Shown here piece after piece: positions 17,678 to 25,949 of a DNA stretch of 64,000 nucleotides. Positions within the stretch are counted from its first letter, which is position 1; every line of letters begins with the position of its first letter. The notes below the pieces were generated by a model. That model had not been told where the DNA came from. It worked only from the letters and a program-made list of their open reading frames with translations, and did no database searches. Origin of the DNA: Nocardioides sp. QY071 (GTDB lineage Bacteria > Actinomycetota > Actinomycetes > Propionibacteriales > Nocardioidaceae); contig NZ_CP124681.1 in NCBI RefSeq assembly GCF_029961765.1, forward strand, positions 3,658,001-3,722,000. Direction: 5' to 3'. A program made the position numbers and the translations under genes.

Positions 17678-18088
17678 TCATCCCGCCAGGACGAAGCAGG
17701 GCAGGGTGGTCTCGGCGGTCACCGGAAGGAAGGACACGGTGACCGCGGCTCCGACGGTGACGTCCGCCGGCGCCGCGTCGATGATGTTGGTGAGCATCTC
17801 GTGGCCCTCGCGCAGGCGCACGACCGCGACGACGTACGGCGTCGCGAAGGCGGGCGTCTGGGCCCGGCCGATCACGGTGAACGAGACGATCTCGCCCTCA
17901 CCCGAGCAGGGCACCCAGCTCAGGTCCAGACCGAGGCAGTGCGAGCAGAACTCCTGCGGGAGGAACACGAACCCGCCGCAGTCCCGGCACTGCTGCGCCC
18001 GCAGCTCGCCCTCGCGGCAGCCGTCCCAGAAGGGGGCGGAGAGCCGGGTCGGGCGGGGCAGCGGGCGCAGGTGCTCGGTCGTGGTCAT
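17678..18088 (-). CDS. Zn-ribbon/OB-fold DUF35 protein, 136 residues
   Basis: An N-terminal helix hairpin (APFWDGCREGELRAQQC) leads into a rubredoxin-like zinc ribbon with Cys34, Cys37, Cys48 and Cys51, then an OB fold (GEGEIVSFTVIGRAQ...PYVVAVVRL). DUF35 proteins bind acyl-CoA and bridge thiolase-fold partners, for example ChsH2-Ltp2 in steroid side-chain loss and the archaeal thiolase/HMG-CoA synthase complex. It directly precedes the Ltp2-like gene. ATG at 18088 overlaps the GntR stop by one base, so regulator, DUF35 and Ltp2-like protein share a transcript. Confidence 0.9.
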   Translation of the reverse strand: MTTTEHLRPLPRPTRLSAPFWDGCREGELRAQQCRDCGGFVFLPQEFCSHCLGLDLSWVPCSGEGEIVSFTVIGRAQTPAFATPYVVAVVRLREGHEMLTNIIDAAPADVTVGAAVTVSFLPVTAETTLPCFVLAG

Positions 18089-18801
18089 CAGGTGTCCTTG
18101 TCATCCTCGTCGTCGTGGCTCGCGCCGAAGGCACCCAGGAGCTGGCCCATGATCCGCAGGATGTGCTCCGAGGAGCGCCGGGCGGCGAGCTCGCCGTCGC
18201 CCGCCCGGATCGCCTCGGCGATCGCGACGTGCTCCTCGGCATCGGTCACGAAGTCGCGCTCGAGCGCGACGTCGCGCTGACGCAGCGCCTGGGTGAGCGC
18301 GAAGCTGTTGTCCATGGTCTGCGACAGCACGTCGTTGCCGGCCGCGGTGGCGATCACCGTGTGGAAGCGCCGGTCGTCGTCGTGGAAGTCGCTCGCCCGC
18401 CGACCCCGGGCGGCGGCCAGCGAGTCGCTGGCCGCCGACGCGAGCGCCTCGAGGATCGTCGCGTCGATCCTGTCGGCCGCATAGCGTCCCGCGGTCGCCT
18501 CGAGGGCCGCGCGCAGCTCGAAGGCGTCGGCGATCATCTTGGCCGACGGCTCGATCACACGCAGGCCGCGGGTGGTGGGCTCGACGAGCCCGGCCTGGCG
18601 CAGCCGGAGCAGCGCCTCGCGCACCGGCGTCTTGCTCACCCCGAGCTGCGTCGCCAACGATGCCTCGCTGACCGAGCTGCCCGGCGGGAAGGTGGCATCG
18701 ATGATCCGGTCGCGGATCTGCGAGTAGACCATCGAGGTGAGGTTCTCGGGGCGCGCGGAGAGCGGGATCAGTGCGTTCGTCGCCGGGGGGGCTGCGTTCA
18801 T
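18088..18801 (-). CDS. GntR/FadR-family transcriptional regulator, 237 residues
   Basis: N-terminal winged helix-turn-helix (residues about 25-90: SMVYSQIRDRIIDATFPPGSSVSEASLA...VSKTPVREALLRLRQAGLV) and C-terminal FCD-type helical ligand domain (ELRAALEATAGRYA, FHTVIATAAGN, EEHVAIAEAIRAGD). Such regulators usually respond to an acid or CoA ester of their pathway. ATG at 18801 behind GGAAAGG. It heads the DUF35/Ltp2 operon and is divergent from the CoA-transferase operon; palindromic and GATATC-type sites in the gap (18836-18857, 18925-18953) suggest autoregulation and control of both directions. Confidence 0.92.
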   Translation of the reverse strand: MNAAPPATNALIPLSARPENLTSMVYSQIRDRIIDATFPPGSSVSEASLATQLGVSKTPVREALLRLRQAGLVEPTTRGLRVIEPSAKMIADAFELRAALEATAGRYAADRIDATILEALASAASDSLAAARGRRASDFHDDDRRFHTVIATAAGNDVLSQTMDNSFALTQALRQRDVALERDFVTDAEEHVAIAEAIRAGDGELAARRSSEHILRIMGQLLGAFGASHDDEDDKDT

Positions 18802-18835
18802 CACGATCGACCTTTCCTGTTCGGGTGCGCCAGTT

Positions 18836-18857
18836 GGCGTACGGCACATCGTATGCC
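18836..18857. promoter_or_regulatory. Palindrome near the gntR start, candidate autoregulatory operator
   Basis: GGCGTACG (18836-18843), six bases, then CGTATGCC (18850-18857): 7 of 8 positions are self-complementary. It lies 35 bases upstream of the GntR ATG and shares TGGCGTACG with the site at 10001-10027. Confidence 0.45.
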
Positions 18858-18924
18858 GCCTCGGCCGACCGGCCCGCGCCTGTCGGGGACCGTTGCGCAG
18901 CCTGCCATGAAAACTCCGTGGGAT

Positions 18925-18953
18925 CAATATCCGAGATATCGTGTACCGTATGT
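18925..18953. promoter_or_regulatory. Candidate GntR operator upstream of the CoA-transferase operon
   Basis: On the minus strand it reads CATACGGTACACGATATCTCGG... with ACGATATCTCGGATAT, the core shared with 10001-10027 and 16459-16487. It ends 33 bases before the GTG start at 18986, where binding would affect initiation of the plus-strand operon. Confidence 0.5.
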
Positions 18954-18985
18954 CTGGTTCACCACGGCGACGAGAAGAGGCACCG

Positions 18986-21604
18986 GTGCAGCGCGACGAG
19001 AGCCACGACCAGACCCCTCCGCCCGGATTCCTGGACGGGGTACGCGTGCTCGAGATCGGCGGCGAGCTGGGCGAGTACTGCGGCAAGGTGCTCGCCGGGC
19101 TGGGCGCCGACGTGGTCCGCGTCGAGCAGCCCGGCGGCGACGCGACCCGGTCCTTCGGGCCCTTCCTCGACGACGAGCCCCACCCCGACCGCTCGCTCTA
19201 CTTCTGGCACTACAACTTCGCCAAGCGCTCGATCACGGTCGACCTCGACGCGCCCTCGGGCCAGGACCGGCTGCGCCGCCTGGCCGCGGTCGCGGACGTC
19301 GTGCTCGACAGCCGGCCCCGCGGCCACCTCGCCGAGCGCGGCCTCGGGCACGACCGGCTGTCGGCACTGAACCCGGGCCTGATCACCTCGCGGATCAGCC
19401 CGTTCGGCGACACCGGACCATGGGCCGACCACCTCGGCAGCGACCTGGTCCACTTGGCCCTGGGCGGGGTGATGATGAACTGCGGCTACGACCCGGACCC
19501 GGCCGGTCGCTACGAGACACCACCGGTGGCGCCGCAGATGTGGCAGGCCTACCAGATCACCGGCGAGATGGCGGCGATGGCGGTGATCGCCGCCCTCGTG
19601 CACCGCCTCGGGACGGGCACGGGCCAGCAGCTGTCCACGAGCGTGCACCAGGCCGTCAGCCAGAACACCGAGACCGACGTGCCCGACTGGGTCTACCTGG
19701 CCCAGACCCACTACCGGCTGACCTGCCGGCACTCGACCACCACCAGCCGCAGCCCCGCCCTGTCGGCCACCAAGGACGGCCGGTACCTGCTGCCCTACCG
19801 GACCTACGTCCGCACCCAGAACGACGAGTGGGACAGCACGGTCACCCTGCTGCGGCGCTACGGGATGCACGAGGACCTCGACGACCCCCGCTACGCGACG
19901 CCCTACCGCGACACCGACGAGGCGCGCGGCCACCTGGCCACCCTGGTCGACCGGCTGGTCGGCCGGCTGATGTACGACCGCGATCTGTGGCGCGAGGCCC
20001 AGGAGCTCGACATGCCCTGGACGCCGATCCGCCGGCCCGAGGAGAACGCTACCGACGAGCACTGGCTCCAGCGCGGCGCGTTCTTCGACGTCCACCATCC
20101 CGAGCTCGACCGGACCTTCACCTACGTCGGTGGCAAGTGGGTCACCGAGGGACTGCCGTGGCGGCGCGGCCCCCGCCCTCCCCTGGTCGGCGAGCACGAC
20201 GGCGTCGTCGACCAGGAATGGCTCGCCACGCCGCGTCCCGCGACCCGGACCTCGCCGCGCCGCCCCCGGGCCGCGGCGGCCCCCGACCGCACCAGCGCCC
20301 TCGGCACGCCGTTCGCGCTGGACGGCGTCCGGGTCGTCGACCTGAGCTGGATGCTCGCCAGCGCCGGCGCCGGTCGCTTCCTGAGCGCGCTGGGCGCCGA
20401 CGTGATCAAGGTCGAGCACCTCAGCCGCCCGGACCGGATGAGGTTCAGCCCGCTCGGCGCCTGCCCTCCGGGAGGACGCGCCGAGCGCGATGCGGCGAGC
20501 GGCCCGCTGCCCACGCCCGACACCGGCGGGATCAGCGGCGACCCGAACCGCAGCGGCTCCTTCATGGAGATCAACGCCGGCAAGCGCGCGCTCTCCCTCA
20601 ACCTCAAGCACCCCGAGTCACGCGAGATCCTCGAGCGGATGATCGCCGACGCCGACCTGGTCGTCGAGGGCTTCTCGCCGGGGACCATGAAGCGGATGGG
20701 CCTGGGCTACGACCGGCTGCGCGAGCTCAAGAGCGACATCATCTACGTCCAGCAGAGCGGTCTCGGCGAGCTCGGCACCTACGGCCGGGCCCGCACCTTC
20801 GGCCCGAGCGCCCAGGCGATCTCCGGGATCAGCGACATGTCCGGCCTGCCCGCGCCCTTCCCACCTGCGGGGATCGGCTACTCCTACCTGGACTGGTTCG
20901 GCGCCTACAACATGGCCACCGCGATGCTCGCCGCCCTCCACCGCCGCGAGGTCACCGGGCTCGGCTGCCACATCGACGCCTCGCAGGGCGAGACCGGTCT
21001 CTACCTCACCGGCACGTCGGTGCTCGACCACAGCGCCAACGGCCGGCACTGGGAGCGCTACGGCAACCGGTCGCCGTACCGGCCCGCGGCACCGAGCGGC
21101 GCCTATCCCGCCGAGGGCGAGGACCGCTGGATCGCGGTGTCGAGCTTCGACGAGGAACAGTGGCAGGCATTGGCCGAGGCGCTCGGCATCGAGCGCGCCG
21201 CCCAGGACCCCCGCTTCGCCACGCTCGCGGCCCGGCTCGAACACCAAGACGAGCTCGACGCGCTCATCGGCGAGGCCACCCGTTCGTGGGACCCGTTCGC
21301 GCTGATGGAGAAGCTGCAGGCGCGAGGCGTTCCGGCAGGCGTGTGCCAGAACGCCGAGGACCGCGTCGAGCACGACCCCCAGCTCGCCCACCTGGGCTGG
21401 ATGGTCGAGCTGGAGCAGGCCGATCTCGGCCGCTGGCCGGTCAAGGAGCTGCCGACGACCTTCTCCGCGACCCCGCCCTACATCGGCGGGCCCTGGGACC
21501 GGTCGGGGCCGAGCTACGGCCAGGACACCGACCAGGTGCTGGCCGAGCTGCTGGGCCTCGATGACGCCACCGTCGCCCGGCTGCGCAGCGAGGGTGCGCT
21601 GTGA
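18986..21604 (+). CDS. Double-domain CaiB/BaiF (family III) CoA-transferase, 872 residues
   Basis: Two complete family III CoA-transferase halves in one chain, about residues 8-400 and 435-865, each with the family opening (FLDGVRVLEIGGELGEYCGKVLAGLGADVVRVE and FALDGVRVVDLSWMLASAGAGRFLSALGADVIKVE). Family III enzymes move CoA between an acyl-CoA and an acid through an aspartyl-CoA anhydride. At the position of that residue the second half has Glu (ASQGETG) and the first half Gln (SVHQAV), so only one half may be catalytic. GTG at 18986 follows GAAGAGG; ATG at 18950 is in frame but lacks a ribosome site and overlaps the operator. Heads a five-gene overlapping operon. Confidence 0.88.
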   Translation: MQRDESHDQTPPPGFLDGVRVLEIGGELGEYCGKVLAGLGADVVRVEQPGGDATRSFGPFLDDEPHPDRSLYFWHYNFAKRSITVDLDAPSGQDRLRRLAAVADVVLDSRPRGHLAERGLGHDRLSALNPGLITSRISPFGDTGPWADHLGSDLVHLALGGVMMNCGYDPDPAGRYETPPVAPQMWQAYQITGEMAAMAVIAALVHRLGTGTGQQLSTSVHQAVSQNTETDVPDWVYLAQTHYRLTCRHSTTTSRSPALSATKDGRYLLPYRTYVRTQNDEWDSTVTLLRRYGMHEDLDDPRYATPYRDTDEARGHLATLVDRLVGRLMYDRDLWREAQELDMPWTPIRRPEENATDEHWLQRGAFFDVHHPELDRTFTYVGGKWVTEGLPWRRGPRPPLVGEHDGVVDQEWLATPRPATRTSPRRPRAAAAPDRTSALGTPFALDGVRVVDLSWMLASAGAGRFLSALGADVIKVEHLSRPDRMRFSPLGACPPGGRAERDAASGPLPTPDTGGISGDPNRSGSFMEINAGKRALSLNLKHPESREILERMIADADLVVEGFSPGTMKRMGLGYDRLRELKSDIIYVQQSGLGELGTYGRARTFGPSAQAISGISDMSGLPAPFPPAGIGYSYLDWFGAYNMATAMLAALHRREVTGLGCHIDASQGETGLYLTGTSVLDHSANGRHWERYGNRSPYRPAAPSGAYPAEGEDRWIAVSSFDEEQWQALAEALGIERAAQDPRFATLAARLEHQDELDALIGEATRSWDPFALMEKLQARGVPAGVCQNAEDRVEHDPQLAHLGWMVELEQADLGRWPVKELPTTFSATPPYIGGPWDRSGPSYGQDTDQVLAELLGLDDATVARLRSEGAL

Positions 21605-22428
21605 CCCGCTGGGGGCGGGCCGCCCTGCCCGACGGGAGCATCGCCGCCGGCCTCGTCGAGGACGAGGCGTTCGTCTCGGTCCACGGCGACCCGTTCGCCG
21701 AGCACCGGCGCGCGAAGACCTACACCCTCGACGAGGTCACCCTGCTCAGCCCGAGCGAGCCGCGCACCATCCTGTTGATGTGGCGCGCCTTCGTGAAGCC
21801 CGGCGACCCGCCGGTCGACTATCCGCCGTACCTGGCCGCCAAGGCGTTCGGCGTCCCGCCCGGCGGCCCCGACAGCCCGATCGTGGTGCCCGAGCTCGTT
21901 GGCGGCCCGCTGGCTGCCGAGGCCGAGCTGGCCGTCGTCATCGGCCGTCGCGCCACCGGTCTTGCCCCGGAGCAGGCCTGGGACGCCATCGCCGGCTTCA
22001 CGGTGATGAACGACGTCACCTCCCCCGCGCTGATCCACCCCGCGGGCACGTGGCCCGACGAGCTGCCCCGGCTGGTCAGCGGAGCCGTGCTCGCCAAGAG
22101 CTTCGACGGCTTCGCCCCCTTCGGCCCGTGGATCGAGACCGGCATCGACGACACCGCGATCCGCGACGGCCTGGCCATCACCACCCGCGTCAACGGGGTC
22201 GAGCAGATGCGCGGCACCACCCGTGACTTCAAGTTCCCCGTCGCCGAGGTGGTCAGCCACGCGTCCCGCGTGCTGACCCTGCACCCCGGCGACGTGATCA
22301 CCCTCGGCACGCCCGGCATCGTCCTTGTCGACGACGGCGACGTGGTCGAGTGTGAGGTCGAGGGCGTCGGGACCCTTCGCAACGCCGTGACCACAGCAAC
22401 CCACCAGACCAGCAGGAGCCACCGATGA
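21601..22428 (+). CDS. Fumarylacetoacetate hydrolase-fold protein, 275 residues
   Basis: FAH-family fold with the metal-binding Glu107-x-Glu109 in AAEAELAVVIG and the following Asp in GFTVMNDVTSP; RDFKFPVAEVV and LHPGDVITLGTPGIV are C-terminal family blocks. The group includes C-C hydrolases, decarboxylases, 2-keto-4-pentenoate hydratases and oxaloacetate tautomerases, all Mg- or Mn-dependent and acting on 1,3-dicarbonyl or enol acids. GTG at 21601 overlaps the CoA-transferase stop by 4 bases and its stop overlaps the NmrA gene by 4. Probably acts on a keto acid released in this pathway. Confidence 0.88.
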   Translation: MTRWGRAALPDGSIAAGLVEDEAFVSVHGDPFAEHRRAKTYTLDEVTLLSPSEPRTILLMWRAFVKPGDPPVDYPPYLAAKAFGVPPGGPDSPIVVPELVGGPLAAEAELAVVIGRRATGLAPEQAWDAIAGFTVMNDVTSPALIHPAGTWPDELPRLVSGAVLAKSFDGFAPFGPWIETGIDDTAIRDGLAITTRVNGVEQMRGTTRDFKFPVAEVVSHASRVLTLHPGDVITLGTPGIVLVDDGDVVECEVEGVGTLRNAVTTATHQTSRSHR

Positions 22429-23333
22429 CCAACGACGCACCCTTCCTCGTGACCGGCGCGACCGGACGCCAGGGCGGCGGCACCGCCCGCGCCCTGCTCG
22501 CCGCCGGCGTCCCCGTGCGGGCCCTGGTCCGCGACCCCGCGGCGCCTCGGGCCGTCGCGCTGGAGCAGGCCGGCGCCGAGCTGTTCCGGGGCGACCTGCG
22601 CGACCGAGCCTCCCTCGAGGCCGCCAGCCGTGGCGTCCGCGGCGTCTTCTCGATCCAGACCCCGCTCGACCTGTCGATCGGGGCGATCGACTTCGCCTCC
22701 GAGCTGACCCAGGGCACCCAGCTGGTCGAGGCGGCCCGGAGCAACGACGTGACCCGGTTCGTGCACACCTCGGTCTCCGGGGCCGGCGCCTGGCACCGCA
22801 ACGCGCCCGGCTGGGACGAGGGCCGCTGGTCGACCGGCGACTACTTCGAGACCAAGGCAGCGATCCAGGACCTGGTCGCCGGCGCCGGCTTCGAGGCATG
22901 GACCATCATCAAGCCGCCGACCTTCATGGATCACCCGCTGTTCGACCGCTCGTCGGTCGTCGACGGCCGGCTCGTCACCGTGATCGCCGCCGACACCGAG
23001 GTGCCGCTGATCGCGCCGGAGGACATCGGCGCCGCCGCCGCCGCGGCGCTGCTCGACCCCGCCACCTTCCACGGGATCGAGCTGGACCTGGCGGGCGACG
23101 TGCTGAGCGTCGGCGAGATCGCGGCGGTCCTCTCCACCGCCTGGCAGGAGCCGATCGTGCCGGACATCCTGACGCCCGAGCAGGCGGTCGCCGCCGGCAT
23201 CCCCCAACCCGTCGTCGAGGCGCAGGAGTGGTTCAACGTCGTCGGCTCGCCGGCCCGCCCCGAGCAGGCCCGCTCCCTGGGCCTGCGGCCGATCACCTTC
23301 GAGGAGTGGGCCCTTGCGACCTACCGCGACTGA
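22425..23333 (+). CDS. NmrA/HSCARG-type NAD(P)-binding protein, 302 residues
   Basis: Atypical SDR: FLVTGATGRQGGGTARALLAAGVPVRALVRDP is the NmrA nucleotide motif, followed by GAELFRGDLRD, VRGVFSIQTP and FVHTSVSG near 110. Members are redox sensors or isoflavone-reductase-like NADPH reductases; catalysis is uncertain because the SDR Tyr-x3-Lys is not in its usual form. ATG at 22425, overlapping the upstream stop by 4 bases; the gene ends within the next gene. Its position between an FAH-type hydrolase and dehydrogenase-like genes favours a metabolic role. Confidence 0.88.
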   Translation: MTNDAPFLVTGATGRQGGGTARALLAAGVPVRALVRDPAAPRAVALEQAGAELFRGDLRDRASLEAASRGVRGVFSIQTPLDLSIGAIDFASELTQGTQLVEAARSNDVTRFVHTSVSGAGAWHRNAPGWDEGRWSTGDYFETKAAIQDLVAGAGFEAWTIIKPPTFMDHPLFDRSSVVDGRLVTVIAADTEVPLIAPEDIGAAAAAALLDPATFHGIELDLAGDVLSVGEIAAVLSTAWQEPIVPDILTPEQAVAAGIPQPVVEAQEWFNVVGSPARPEQARSLGLRPITFEEWALATYRD

Positions 23334-24147
23334 GCTCCCCGCCGTCGACGACCCGGTCTCCTCGGCGTACCTGACCGAGGTCCTCGACCTGGTCGCCGCC
23401 GGCCACGACCTCGACGTGATCGACGACCTGCTGACCGGATCGGCCGGCTTCACGCTCGGCCCGTCGGCGCTGCTGGCCCCCTCGGGCGCCGACGACGCGC
23501 CCCGCGCGGCACCGCGCCCGTGGCCCGCCTGTCGGCCGCCGCTGGAGGTCGTCGACCACGGCGCGGGCGCGCTGCGCGACCTGCTCGCCGCCGCAGATGT
23601 CCCCGTGCTCGCCTCCCACCGCCACCACGGGGTGGTCGAGCTGCCTCACCGCGGCACCCTCACCCGGACCTCCGGCGCCACCGCGCTCGAGCTCGGTACG
23701 ACGTGGGGCCCCGACGTGGTGGTCCTCGACCTCCTCCCCGACCACCGGGCGGCGCGCTGCGTCGCGCTCGCGGCACATCCCGACTGCTCTCCCGCCGCGC
23801 TCGACAGTGCCGTGGGCCTGCTGCAGGCCGCCGGGCTGGAGGTGCACCTCGTTCCCGACACACCGGGCCTGGTCACCGGCCGGATCCTGGCCACCGTGCT
23901 CAACACCGCCGCAGAGCTGGTCGACGGAGCCGGACGGGACCCGGCCGAGGTCGACGCCCGGTTCCGGGACCGCGCACGCAGCACCGCAGCACCGTCCGTG
24001 TGGCTCGACCAGGTCGGCGCGGCCGCCGCCCTCGACCTGCTCGCGGGCCTGGAGCGGTGGTACGGCCCGCGCGCCACCCGACCGACCCCCGCCCTGCGCC
24101 GCAGCGCCCTGCGGGCGAGCACCGCCCGGCCGGTCCTGGTGCCCTGA
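23314..24147 (+). CDS. Second half of a PaaH-type 3-hydroxyacyl-CoA dehydrogenase (no NAD domain), 277 residues
   Basis: The C-terminal part (VPDTPGLVTGRILATVLNTA, DPAEVDARFR, WYGPRATRPTPALRRSAL) follows the last third of long PaaH proteins, and the opening (SSAYLTEVLDLVAAGHDLDVIDDLLTG-GFTLGPSALL) resembles the tail of their first helical domain. The N-terminal Rossmann domain with GxGxxG is absent, so alone it should not bind NAD. The third residue block before the C-terminal domain (GPDVVVLDLLPDH...) resembles the PaaH linker. TTG at 23314 follows GAGGAG and overlaps the NmrA gene by 20 bases. It may be a regulatory or CoA-binding subunit, or a relic kept in the operon. Confidence 0.75.
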   Translation: MRPTATELPAVDDPVSSAYLTEVLDLVAAGHDLDVIDDLLTGSAGFTLGPSALLAPSGADDAPRAAPRPWPACRPPLEVVDHGAGALRDLLAAADVPVLASHRHHGVVELPHRGTLTRTSGATALELGTTWGPDVVVLDLLPDHRAARCVALAAHPDCSPAALDSAVGLLQAAGLEVHLVPDTPGLVTGRILATVLNTAAELVDGAGRDPAEVDARFRDRARSTAAPSVWLDQVGAAAALDLLAGLERWYGPRATRPTPALRRSALRASTARPVLVP

Positions 24148-24929
24148 TGCCACTGGACGGCAAGGTGGCCATGGTCTCCGGCGCCGCGCGCGGGATCGGC
24201 GCCGCGATCGCGGAGCGCCTCGTGGCGGAGGGCGCGCACGTCGTCGTCCTCGACCGCGAGGTCGCAGCCGGCCGGGCGACCGCACGACGCCTCGGACGCG
24301 CCGACTTCCGCGAGGTCGACGTGTCCCGCGCGGACGAGGTCCGCGCCGCCGTCGAGGCGACCGTCGCCGAGCTCGGCGGGGTGCAGATCCTGGTCAACAA
24401 CGCCGGCATCGCCAACAACACGACCTTCCTCGAGGTGAGCGAGGAGGAGTTCGAACGGGTCGTGGCGGTCAACCTCACCTCCCAGTTCCTGCTGGGCCAG
24501 GCCGTCGCGCGGCACATGGTCGAGCGCGGCGAGGGCGGGGCGATCGTCAACATCAGCTCGGTGACCGCCCACGGCGGCGTCGCGACCCAGGCCGCCTACG
24601 CCTCCGCGAAGGGCGGCGTCGAGTCGCTGACCCGGGTGATGGCCGTCGCGCTCGCCCACGAGGGGATCCGGGTCAACGCCGTGGCCCCGGGCAGCACCGC
24701 GACCCCGATGGTCGCCGACTTCTTCGCCCAGAAGCCCGAGCTGCGCACCATGATGCTCTCGCGGATCCCGCTGCGCCGACTGGCCGAGCCCGACGAGCTG
24801 GCGTCCGTGGTGGCCTTCCTCGCCAGCGAGGACGCGTCGTACCTCACCGGACAGGTGCTGATCGTCGACGGAGGGCGCCGGGCCCTCAACTACACCGTGC
24901 CCGTCGACGACGAAGCGGGCGAGCGGTGA
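24147..24929 (+). CDS. Short-chain dehydrogenase/reductase (FabG-like), 260 residues
   Basis: Classical SDR: SGAARGIGAA at residues 11-20, NNAGIANN near 86, the catalytic Ser in NISSVTAHG, YASAKGG (Tyr-x3-Lys) near 150, and the C-terminal DASYLTGQVLIVDGG. Length and motifs fit 3-oxoacyl or 3-hydroxyacyl oxidoreductases. The ATG overlaps the preceding stop (TGATG). It is the last gene of the CoA-transferase operon, and its stop is buried in a terminator hairpin. It may supply the hydroxyacyl oxidation step missing from the truncated PaaH-type protein upstream (inference). Confidence 0.92.
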   Translation: MPLDGKVAMVSGAARGIGAAIAERLVAEGAHVVVLDREVAAGRATARRLGRADFREVDVSRADEVRAAVEATVAELGGVQILVNNAGIANNTTFLEVSEEEFERVVAVNLTSQFLLGQAVARHMVERGEGGAIVNISSVTAHGGVATQAAYASAKGGVESLTRVMAVALAHEGIRVNAVAPGSTATPMVADFFAQKPELRTMMLSRIPLRRLAEPDELASVVAFLASEDASYLTGQVLIVDGGRRALNYTVPVDDEAGER

Positions 24930-24947
24930 CCTGCACCGCTCGCCCGC
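24915..24947. terminator. 14-bp perfect hairpin ending the CoA-transferase operon
   Basis: Arms 24915-24928 and 24934-24947 are perfect reverse complements (GCGGGCGAGCGGTG) with loop ACCTG. It overlaps the SDR stop codon and faces the convergent small gene ending at 24961. Confidence 0.75.
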
Positions 24948-24960
24948 TCCGGGCTCGATC

Positions 24961-25209
24961 TCAGCCGTCGTGTTCGGGAGCCTGCCGCGCCAGGAACAGC
25001 TCGAGGTCGCGGATCGCCCGGCGCGCCTCGACCCGCACGTTCATCGAACGCTGCACCTCGGCGATCGGCGCCGACGCGCCGATCACGTAGCCGCCCGGCC
25101 CACAGCTCAGCCCACTCACCGCGATGTCGCGGAAGACGTTGTCGAGCCCGTTGCCGACGATCCTCTTGAAGGCCAGCCACGTCACACCGGTTCCCGTCCT
25201 CGTCGTCAC
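24961..25209 (-). CDS. Small protein of unknown function, 82 residues, coupled to the ABC importer
   Basis: GTG start at 25209 overlaps the stop of the LivF-type ATPase gene (GTGA), and the frame has normal high-GC codon use. The protein is soluble, with a glycine-rich middle ([14 protein letters not shown]) and an acidic/basic helix at the end ([18 protein letters not shown]). I recognise no domain. Its tight coupling to the importer suggests it belongs to the same function, for instance handling the imported substrate, but nothing in the sequence proves this. Confidence 0.65.
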   Translation of the reverse strand: MTTRTGTGVTWLAFKRIVGNGLDNVFRDIAVSGLSCGPGGYVIGASAPIAEVQRSMNVRVEARRAIRDLELFLARQAPEHDG

Positions 25210-25949
25210 AGCAGTCCACTCCCCTCGGCGGCCGCGATCGCGGCCTCGTCCCCGAGATAGCTCGCCTCGAGCAGCTCGGCGTCGCGGCGCAGCTCGATGG
25301 CAGTGCCCTGGGCCACGACCTCGCCGTGGGCCAGCACGATCCCGCGGTCCGCGATCTGCAGCGCGGCCCGGACGTGCTGCTCGACGAGGAGGACCCCCAC
25401 ACCGCGCTCGTCCGCAATGGTCCGCACGATCGGGAGCAGCTGCTCCACGATGATCGGCGCCAGACCGAGGCTCATCTCGTCGAGCATGATCAGCCGCGGG
25501 TCCGCGACGAGCGCTCCGGCGACGGCGAGCATCTGCTGCTCACCCCCGGACAGCAGGCCCGCCTTGCGCCGCAGCAGCCCGTTGAGGGCCGGGAAGTAGT
25601 CCAGCACGTCGCGGATCTCGACCGTGGAACGGCGATGACGCCGAAGGCGGAGGTTGTCGGCCACCGAGAGCCGGTAGAAGAGGCCGCGCCCCTCGGGCAC
25701 GACACTCACCCCCCGGCGCGCGACCTGGTAAGGCCGCCGGCCGCGGACCGGCTCCCCCATCACGCTCAGCGTCCCGCCGAGCACCGCCTGGGCGCCGGCG
25801 AGCGTCTGCAGCAGTGTGCTCTTCCCGGCGCCGTTGGCGCCGAGCACACACACCACCTCCCCCGCTTCGAGGGTCAGGTCCACGTCGCGGACCACGGCCA
25901 GCCGGCCGTATCCGCAGCGCAGCTCGCGGGCGTCGATCAGCGCAGTCAA
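25206..25949 (-). CDS. Branched-chain-type ABC transporter ATPase (LivF), 247 residues
   Basis: Walker [10 protein letters not shown] near 37, Q-loop region, signature LLSGGEQQ near 140, Walker [14 protein letters not shown] near 163 and the H-loop VEQHV near 200. [20 protein letters not shown] is typical of LivF. It powers uptake with the fused permease/ATPase polypeptide just upstream; the start overlaps its stop by 4 bases. Importers of this type carry hydrophobic amino acids, amides, urea or aromatic and dicarboxylic acids. ATG at 25949. Confidence 0.93.
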   Translation of the reverse strand: MTALIDARELRCGYGRLAVVRDVDLTLEAGEVVCVLGANGAGKSTLLQTLAGAQAVLGGTLSVMGEPVRGRRPYQVARRGVSVVPEGRGLFYRLSVADNLRLRRHRRSTVEIRDVLDYFPALNGLLRRKAGLLSGGEQQMLAVAGALVADPRLIMLDEMSLGLAPIIVEQLLPIVRTIADERGVGVLLVEQHVRAALQIADRGIVLAHGEVVAQGTAIELRRDAELLEASYLGDEAAIAAAEGSGLL

